Shown here: piece by piece, positions 56,207 to 64,000 of the stretch
Numbering within the stretch: the stretch's first letter is position 1
Layout: the number at the start of each line of letters is the position of its first letter
NCBI GenBank assembly: GCA_007258455.2
Contig: VDFB02000001.1
Coordinates: 14,281,747-14,345,746 of the forward strand
Length of the DNA: 64,000 bases
Origin: Sequoia sempervirens
Taxonomy: Eukaryota; Streptophyta; Pinopsida; Cupressales; Cupressaceae
Reading direction: 5' to 3'
Notes under the pieces: generated by a model
Told to the model about the DNA's origin: nothing
The model's input: only the letters and a program-made list of their open reading frames with translations
The model's database searches: none
Position numbers and translations under genes: made by a program

Positions 56207-57562
56207 TGATGCAAGCAAGGTGGTTGATAATCACAATCCAACTTAATCTGATCAAACTTCAACAAGAATTCAACCTTCATAACACAATTCTCTCAAACTA
56301 TCCCAAGACAACACTAATAGGCTTCTAACCTTCAAAAAGCAACAAGTAGACTTATCTTTTGGATAATTCCATACAAAGGCCAACCAAACATCAATAAAGT
56401 TTCACCACAGACCCATAAACCAAACCCCAAAAGGTTTCAAGTGATTTCTTCACAACAATCTTGAGAACCATTAAACAACCCTTGTCTTAGGCTACTAAAT
56501 TAGCCCTATTCTCCAAAGGAACCTCTTCTTAAACTCCTTTTTTTCATCAAAACTCAACTAAAAAACTTTAATTGTGTTCCTAAACCACATATTCCAACAT
56601 TATTTCCCTTATTCAAGACCTTTATATTGTTGAACCATGAAACCCTCCAATTACATGCAAAAACCTAGGGTTTTAGTGAATCTACCATCAACCAGGCTTG
56701 TAAAACTTCAACAATGCATCCAACAATCTCTAATATGTTTGAACAGACTTGTCAAACCATTACATGATCCTTTCCATCAATAATTCACAAATACCCTTCT
56801 CAAAACCACCATTTTCACAAGAAAATTGCACTACCCAACCCTAGGGCATCATTCCAAACCAAACAACTCACTTTATTTTCCACTCAACCAAATGAAAATT
56901 TCTACCCTAAAATATAATATTTCATTCCTCTGAGGAACAGGACAAAACAGTAGGAGGAATGACTACTCCATTAATTAATTGCTAAACAGGGGCCTCACTG
57001 GTTTTTACCAAGTAGATTCAGAAATCTATAGAGATATCCCTCCAAATTTATTGTTAGACCTTCAAAATGGGTTCAAAAGAAATATACTTCTATTCCATAG
57101 AGGCCACAAATAAATTTAGAGAATTTACTATATGTATGGGTTCGTACAATTATAGAGAAGTTCTAAAAATACAGTAAAATTGCAAAAATCAATGTTGATA
57201 TTGCTTTGAAACTTCAATACATTCTTCAACAACTGACCCATGAGCCTTTGAGAGAATTTTATACATTTTCAAATAAAAAACCACCCACCCAAACATCCAT
57301 AGCTATCTTTTAAAATCCTTGACCTTTCATATTCCTAATTGTTGCATTTTTTTGATAATTTGTTGCTTAACAACATTTACAATTTTGTGCAACTTTTTAC
57401 TTTTAGACTCTAATGACTCTAAACTACCCAATTACATCATAAATGGTCTTTTGGACCTTATTTAGAATATTAAACTCAAAACACACCTACTAACCTACTA
57501 ACCACCTATCAAGCCTTTGAGAGATCAAATTTTGTCAATAAGGTGTAGGTGCTCCTGCACCA
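56207..57562 (-). repeat. G1 5' LTR
   Basis: Plus-strand TGATGCAAGCAAGG...CTCCTGCACCA, 1,356 bp. Differences from the other copy are spread throughout, so the insertion is not recent. Confidence 0.9.
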
Positions 57563-60440
57563 CCAACAAAGTATGTATGGAAATGCACCAACTCAGCTTG
57601 CTCAAATTATTACTCACACTTCGTTGGCTCAAGCAGAAGAGTTCGCGCCAACACAACTTTGTCCAGAGCTGGTTTTAGAATGTGCAAAACACTATGACTC
57701 TACAACAAGAATTATAATTGGGCCACAAGGAAGAGTCATGGAAAATCTTACTGAAGAATCCATTATAGAGGTATTCAATATTGCCTCACATCACAAGCTT
57801 ATTGCGGAGATTAACATTGGGGAAGAAATAAAGTTTTATGATGAAGACCACAATAGAGCTTTGGAGATCATAAATAACTCCTGGATATTGAAGCCCAAAC
57901 CACACTACTCTGATTTTCCCAAACAATTGCATAGGAGTGATTTTAAGATGGAATATCATGATATTATAACTATTTTGGTAAGGGTAATGGGAGTAGAAGA
58001 AGCACATATTTTTCAAAATTGGATGTTTTACCCCATCACACAAATTGTGGCTAGAAAGCATTATCATTGGGCTAGAAACATAAGTAACAACTTGGATGCC
58101 GAACTGAGAAGTGTACAAGAGACTAATAGGTTCAAAATGACTTCATATCTTTTCTACATGTTGGCAAGCAAGACTAAGTATAAGGGTCTCAATTGCAAAG
58201 GGACTATAGGAAAAGACGGGATATAGGACATATACCCACAACTGCAACATAAAACAACTAATTATAGGAGAGCCAATGATGCATTCTTCATGTACATTCC
58301 TAGCTTGTTGCAGGATGCTCTCCATATTAGGGTTTATTTTGATGCCATGGACTTAATCAAGAAGTATGGTCAATGTTTTATTCAGTTTCAAAGGTTCACA
58401 TACATCAGGGTACAAGGATCTCTTGCTATTCCACTCAAATTACCAAGGTATCCGACTAATAAGCTCCTAATGCTAGAATTCACAAGGAAAATGGTAGGAT
58501 TTGAGGAGATCTTACAAAAGGAATTGCATAAGAAAGGATTGGGAGCAAAATTCCAATTGAGAATGGGAACTCTAGAGGCATGCTCTTCTATTTAGACTGC
58601 TAAGCATTCTGAAAAAGAGATGGCACAATTTGAGTTATACTCTCACACCAACAGAAACAAGTTTGATCCTTATGGTAAGGACCAAAAACAAGGTAACAAA
58701 ACATTCAGGCATAAGGACCACATTGAGGACTATTGGGCCAATTGTCGAGATGAATTTGAAGCCATAAGGAGAAGATTTTCTAGGCTTCCTTTGAATTTAA
58801 TCAGATTGTCTAGAGTTGCAAAGGTGCCTGATCAAGTGCAAGATGATGATACAAACTTACTCCAACACCATGATTTTGAACCCTACAAGAACAAGCCCTT
58901 GCCTCCAATCAATTGGTTAGAGGAAGAAATAATAGACTTGGATCAAGTTACTGAACCACTAAAGAAATACTCTAGGTTGTGGGTAAAACACAAAGCTGGA
59001 AGCTGATGGCACCAAATTTACATATAACTTGATGAGAGACTTGAAGTCTCAATCTGAGGAAGAGGCTGAAGTTGATAAAGGTGATGATACTTTTGAGCCT
59101 CATGGTGAAGAAGGACATGAAGAAGGTAGGCCTGTGCTAATAAAAATAAAAAATGAGGAGCTAAACATAGGAAAAATAGGGTGATAAGCCATCTCCCAAG
59201 ACAAAGAAGGTTCTTGAGGTTAATGTTGTAACTGAAGTAGGGGAGGCTTCACAGTCAGTCAAGAAGAGGAGGCTGGTCACAAAAAGACAAAAAGCAACAA
59301 AGGCAAGGAAAGGTAATACTTCTATCGATGCCTCTTCCTCAGTGAAAGTTGTTGATGTGTAAAGTTATGGGGAAAAGCCACAAGTTTATGCCAAAAGGAA
59401 TTCTCCCAAGCCTAAGGCATCCCCAGTAAAAGAAATGAAAAATAAAGAAGAAAAGGTGCAAAGTGAAGAGGCACCTACTGATGATGGAGAAAAGAGAGAA
59501 GCTATAGGAAATAATTCCCCTCATCTTTCTCCTCATAATGTGCAAATTTTCAGAAGAGGCCATCCATGAAGAAGGAAATATATCAAATGACCCTGAGCAA
59601 CTAGAAGGGGATGATGATGAAATTTCTACTCCTAGAAGTGAAGAATGGAGAAAATTTGTATAGGAGATAAAGCAATCTATCTCTGGGGTAGAAAGTAAGA
59701 ATATGGAATTTGAGGTACTCCATGAAAGACCATCCAAATCCCCAGAAAAGGTGGCAATTGATGAATTAGAGATAGAGAAGCTAAAATCTTTAGTGCACAT
59801 TACATATGAATGGCTTCAGGGGGTCAGTAATAGAGGTGATGAATCAATTGAATGGATCTTTGGCATCCATTCTAAGGTTGCTCAATTTCTTGAAGACACC
59901 TCTCAGTGTGTTGCAGACTGTAATAAGATTGACAAGTCAACCATTGAAGAGCTGAAGAAGATCCTACATGTACCTCAGGAAGAACTAACAATGATGAATG
60001 TCTTCACTTCTGATGATATTGGAAAGGTAAAGGAGTGGATAGAAGTCTGGAATTATAGAAAAGAACTCCTTACTAAGGTATTAAAGAAGATAATGAAGTT
60101 GCAAGGCAATATGAAAGAGATATATGACAATTGCATTACTTTTCTGGAAATTATGACTGGGAGGAGAAAGTTTGGCCAAAAGAATATGAATATTGGTAGG
60201 TTGCATGCATGGTGGCATGAGATATATGGTCCTTCTGATGGTGCACCAGTTACCAAAGATCATTTGGAGGATGCACCCATGTACATTTCAAAGTTGGATA
60301 AATATCATGAATTATAGGTTGAGTGGAATAAAGCAATGCCCAAGTATGTTAATGAACGGAAGACTCATAAATTAAGAATTAAGTTTATTCTAGTTCCAAA
60401 TCCAGTAGATGTGAAAGAAATATTAGAAAAGGTCAAATAA
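57563..60440 (+). pseudogene. main part of the long unrecognised ORF
   Basis: About 960 codons in mostly one frame, open at 57,563-58,226, 58,290-58,595, 58,620-59,006 and 59,703-60,317, with stops between and one shift pair at about 59,005-59,700. Parts: a globular N-half (MENLTEESIIEVFNIASHHK, FQNWMFYPITQIVARKHYHW, FQRFTYIRVQGSLAIPLKLP), a charged Lys/Glu/Ser middle (59,040-59,700), and a helical C-part (IEELKKILHVPQEELTM, RLHAWWHEIYGPSDGAPVT). I see no RT, integrase, transmembrane or zinc motif. It stops 48 bp before an LTR, the place of env-like or accessory ORFs in Ty3/gypsy elements such as Athila. Function unknown. Confidence 0.6.
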
Positions 60441-60487
60441 TTATCCAGTAAATTGGAGGCCAATAAAGAAGGAGAAAACAGCCAGCT

Positions 60488-61878
60488 TGTAGCCGCCTAG
60501 GAACTTGTGCCAATTATGTGACTTCACTACCAGAGAGGATGACCTTTAATTTTGTGCCATCAAGAGGGATGTTTCTAAAGGAATCCAGGCTGACCTGGAG
60601 TCAGTTTACAAGCATTTAATGCAATTTTATTTTATTTAAAAACTCTCTAGGCTGACCTAATCATGTAAACCCTAATTTTGGGCTGGCCTAATGCTATTTT
60701 TCTATAAATTGAGGCTCTAGCTTCATTTGGAGGGGTTAGAAATAGTTGGAATAGTGAGAAATGAGTTAGGAGTTAGTATTTTCTGAGAGCAAGTGCTGAA
60801 ATATTGTGGATACTTGAATTGTTGTAAACTTGGGTGATTCAATATAAGTCAAGACATTGTTCTTTTGTGTTCTTTCTTATGTTATTCACTTTGCATGGTT
60901 CTTGTTTCTTCAAATCTTTGAGAAATTGCTTTGAAGTTGTGATTGCATGTTAGATTTTAGATTTAGATGTGATGCAATTGTGTTAATGATTTAAGGTTTG
61001 AGGTGTTTGAGTAATCCTTGGTCCATAATTTTAGTAGCTTGTTGATTGTAAGTTGTGTAAAGTTAGATTGGGCCTTGAATTTATGTGCTAAGTTCAATTG
61101 TGGGTATTTATTCATTTCAATTACAAAATAAGGTTGATTTGTGTGAATGCTCCATGATCTGAAAATATTTATTTCCTTGGAAGATTGCATTGTTTCTGTG
61201 AGATTGCAGGTTTAATCTAGGTCAAGCAAGAATTGATTTTGAAGGATTGGTCCACTTTGGATATTACATTGTTTGCACAATTGGTCCTAGTAATTAGTTT
61301 AGTTTTATAAATCTCTCTAAACCCTTTATCTTTTGTTATTTCTTTTAAAATCTGGGTTAGTTTTAGGATTAGTAATTGTGGGTATTTATTCATTTCAATT
61401 ACAAAATAAGGTTGATTTGTGTGAATGCTCCATGATCTAAAAATATTTATTTCCTTGGAAGATTGCATTATTTTTGTGACATTTTAGGTTTAATCTGGGT
61501 CAAGCAGGAATTGGTTTTGAAGGATTGGTCCACTTTGGATATTAGATTGTTTGGACGATTGGTCTTAGTAATTAGTTTAGTTTTAGAAATCTCTCCAAAC
61601 CATTTATCTTTTGTTATTTCTTTTAAAATCTGGGTTAGTTTCAAGATTAAGAGCATCAATATGTTGTAAGATCTAATGTATTTGAGGTCTCCAATAGTTG
61701 TTTTGAAAGGTCCCTTGTGATCACCAACATTTTCAGATCATCATTGAGTTGTCTTTGCATTGTCAAGACTTGAAATTAGAGACCTTGGGGTTATCTCTTG
61801 AGACTTATTGATAGAGATTTACCTTTCAAGAGAGATCGGATATCATATTATGTTTGTGTTGTTGCTATGCAGAAAACA
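60488..61878 (+). repeat. LTR with promoter and internal 278-bp duplication
   Basis: Starts TGTAGCCGCC after a purine-rich AAAGAAGGAGAAAACAG (60,464-60,480) and ends near GCAGAAAACA, followed by a primer-site-like TTGGTGCTAGAAGGAGGG. A TATA box CTATAAATT is at 60,711, and a GATTCAATATAA polyadenylation-like signal near 60,836. No second copy lies in the window, so the ends are inferred. Confidence 0.65.
61097..61652 (+). repeat. 278-bp tandem duplication
   Basis: Units 61,097-61,374 and 61,375-61,652 are near-identical (for example GTGGGTATTTATTCATTTC at a constant offset of 278). They lie in the U5 part of the LTR, and the first ends and second begins at ATTGTGGG. Confidence 0.95.
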
Positions 61879-61889
61879 CCATTAATAGA

Positions 61890-61908
61890 TTGGTGCTAGA
61901 AGGAGGGC
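61890..61908 (+). promoter_or_regulatory. primer-binding site candidate
   Basis: TTGGTGCTAGAAGGAGGG follows the LTR by about 11 bases. TGGTGC is the usual start of a primer site; I cannot name the tRNA. Confidence 0.5.
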
Positions 61909-61959
61909 CTAAATAAACAAGTTGGAGCATTTTCTATCTACAATTTCTCCTTAGAGATT

Positions 61960-63510
61960 TCAAAGAAGAACTAGATCTACACTAGGGGAGGAATATTTTC
62001 AACAGTTACAAGCCCCTACTAGGCCAAGAAGGACTAGGAGAAGGGGATAATCATCATCTACTCCACCATTTTCATCCTCTCCATCATCTTCACCTCCATC
62101 AAGTCCATCCTCATCTGATCTTGAAGTCATCCCCATCCAACAACCCCAGCCATCTTCTAATCAACCACTACCACCTCCACCACCACCAATGTATTTATTG
62201 GCAAACAACCCTTCACCCCTGTATTTCAACAACTACAATGTCATGCCAAAGAATCCTAAACATTTCTGCTCCAAGTTTCACATCAATGTCCCTAATAGGA
62301 CTGCAAAGGAGCACATTAGGATTTTCCAGGCTTGTCTTAGGGATATAGGGATCAATCATGAAGATATTTCATGTAGGATTTTCCCATATTCCCTAGGAGA
62401 GGATGCCTTTTATTGGTATAACCATTTTCCTGCTGGGTCAATTCACAATTGGACTAAACTAGAAAATGCTTTTCTGCAGAAGTTCAAAATTCCTATCAGT
62501 GTCAATGAGCTTTATTTGTAGTTTACTAAGGTTACGAGGGAAGTTAATGAGCTGATAGGGTCATTCAATAATAGATTTCATCATGCATACACTAAGCTAT
62601 AGGCTCCCTATGTTGTGGATGATACTACCGCCATGAAAGTTTACTATGAATCCCTTGATAGCCTTACTGCTACCTTCCTTAAATGGAGACCTAATCCTCC
62701 TAACACTTGGCTTGGTGCTTATACGAAAGAAATTAAGGTTAGTATGGACTTAAGGAAACATTTTTCAGGACCTTTTCCATCTTTAGGACTAGCTGCTCAC
62801 CTTGGATAGATTCAAGCACTTAATCAGGCTTTGACCAACCATACATCTATTATGAACCCAGTACCAAAACTTCCCTTGGTCCCACACCCTAGTCCTCCAA
62901 TGAATCAAGCTCCACCAATGCCTAATTATCCTCAAAATGTCAACCAACCCCTCAATCCATAATAGCAGTCTAACTTCCCCACTTATCTACAGAATTTTGA
63001 GGTGCTGAATCAGTCACTCAGCTTAGGGACACCACCAGGATATTCTTAGAATAATGTAGGATCTGCATCTTATAGTAATCTTGATAAAGAGAGGTTAGAT
63101 GAGTTGACATAATAAGTCAAGAAGTTGAATATGGAAGTAACTTATCCGAGGAACCAAAATACTTAACTTTAGGGTACCCAGAGAAATATGCAGACTAACT
63201 ACAATAGGGAAAATAGGGATTCAACACAAGGATATGGGAAAATTTTTGATAGGGGGCAATCATCTGGACACAACTTTGATAGAGGACAGTCAAGCAGCCA
63301 GGGATTTGATAGAAGGAAACCACCTGGGAAAAATAAAACATGGAATATAAGGTCAAATAATGGAGGTGTTCCTACTCCATTAGACCAACCAACTAATCAA
63401 GAAAAATCTTCAAGTGGTGTGTATTTAGCTAAGTTAGCTTTGTCAGGGTGGTGCAGACTCGACAAGACAAATCAACATTATGAGTTGGATTGCCCTGAGT
63501 TTTAGACTAC
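61960..63510 (+). pseudogene. Ty3/gypsy gag
   Basis: An Arg/Pro-rich N-terminus (61,960-62,180, ending in PPPPPP), then the capsid: NPKHFCSKFHINVPNRTAKE, IFPYSLGEDAFYWYNHFPAG, WTKLENAFLQKFKI (62,189-62,521), and, after a TAG, VNELIGSFNNRFHHAYTKL and FLKWRPNPPNTWLGAY (62,615-62,809). A Pro/Gln/Asn-rich region with stops follows. The C-terminus (63,188-63,505) has three FDRGQSS-like repeats and ends WCRLDKTNQHYELDCPEF, a knuckle-like Cys/His group. It belongs to the LTR at 60,488. Confidence 0.85.
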
Positions 63511-64000
63511 TGCATCCATCTTTCAGTACGAGGTTGAAAAAAATTTGACAATCAAGAATTGGTGCCATCTGGCCCTTATGATTCTTCAGTCCTAGTGTTC
63601 AATCATGCTCCTTTCCCACAAAGTGAAGAGAATGGACCATACCAAGAATCAAGTGAACTAGATGACAAGGTGGAACAAGTATTGAATTAAGATGAGATTT
63701 CACAATTTTTCAATGAAGGTACTGAGAATGACAATGGTCCTTTAGACGAGGAAGAAATTGGCATTGAAGAGGTCCAAATGTTCCAACAACATACTAGAAA
63801 ATACAATTTAAGGAGTAGGCAAGCTAGAGGTCCATTCACTACATCAATTCCTCCAAATAACTATACCACATCGCCTGACCCACATGCCAGTAACAATCCA
63901 TCCTATCCTCATATGCCCACACAGTATTTTTCAAAAGGAGGACAATTTGATTCCTCTAAAGGAAAGAACATCGATGAAGGAAAGGAGAAGTTGGTGGATC
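63511..64000 (+). pseudogene. gag-pol linker, runs off the window
   Basis: After a shift the frame continues with an acidic stretch (DDKVEQVLN, NEGTENDNGPLDEEEIG), then RKYNLRSRQARGPF, a YNLRSR motif common just before the protease in Ty3/gypsy polyproteins. One TAA is present at about 63,690. The protease itself lies beyond base 64,000. Confidence 0.65.

Larger units (their letters stand above)
52554..57562 (-). mobile_element. G1: complete Ty3/gypsy element with gag-protease only
   Basis: Two LTRs (52,554-53,906 and 56,207-57,562) flank a 2.3-kb internal region on the minus strand. Primer site next to the right LTR, polypurine tract next to the left. Only gag and protease are encoded; there is no RT, RNase H or integrase. 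The 5-bp flanks (ATAGC left, CCAAC right) do not match, so a target duplication is not visible. Confidence 0.85.

Noticed and set aside
59339..59800. 153-codon minus-strand Ser/Phe-rich frame
   Set aside because: Antisense of the charged middle of the plus-strand ORF, whose frame is supported on both sides.
60963..61468. Two minus-strand frames sharing the same first 32 residues
   Set aside because: The identity reflects the 278-bp duplication, not a gene pair.
1..64000. CRISPR array, prokaryotic operon or defence system
   Set aside because: No regularly spaced identical repeats with unique spacers and no bacterial gene layout; all repeats are eukaryotic minisatellites or LTRs.

Overview
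The window looks like plant nuclear DNA, probably from a species with a very large, repeat-rich genome; a gymnosperm is my best guess, on style and family composition only, and unproven. I find no intact cellular gene, rRNA, tRNA or CRISPR array. Nearly everything supportable is retrotransposon, mostly broken by stops and frameshifts.

Layout. (1) 1-2,480: GGA/GAT-rich coding remnant and ATG-rich DNA with a possible plus-strand LTR promoter. (2) 2,480-13,149: Ty3/gypsy element E1, minus strand, Tat-like (two RNase H domains, G-patch between protease and RT), with 5' LTR and a tRNA-Lys-type primer-binding site. (3) 13,150-14,900: unassigned AT-rich DNA. (4) 14,900-28,862: a second, diverged Tat-like element E2, minus strand, same domain order, polyQ gag, 2.1-kb 5' LTR. 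(5) 28,863-34,117: two inverted Ty1/copia fragments with the same LTR-end/primer-site structure, flanking an unrecognised ORF. (6) 34,340-39,000: LINE reverse-transcriptase remnant, copia LTR plus RNase H remnant, SINE, LINE ORF1/ORF2 fragment. (7) 39,060-45,560: SINE, 256-bp tandem duplication, and two head-on copia elements carrying gag (and protease) but no visible integrase, RT or RNase H. (8) 46,570-48,737: 3' end and 3' LTR of a plus-strand Tat-like element. (9) 48,738-50,560: copia 3' end. (10) 50,560-64,000: a plus-strand Ty3-type region with a ~1,000-codon unrecognised ORF split by a complete 5-kb gag-protease-only element, then an LTR that has an internal 278-bp duplication, then a primer site and gag running off the window.

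The elements do not form a working system; the window is a nest of insertions. The most informative signal is in the untranslated leaders of E1 and E2. Both contain a nearly invariant 27-nt segment held in the loop of an inverted repeat whose stem sequences differ completely but still pair, followed by two further hairpins with changed but still paired stems. That suggests a selected RNA structure in the genomic RNA. Other points of interest are the gag-only elements, LTRs that lie between a polypurine tract and a primer site, the 7-residue minisatellite in the E1 leader, and the long ORF that ends just before an LTR.
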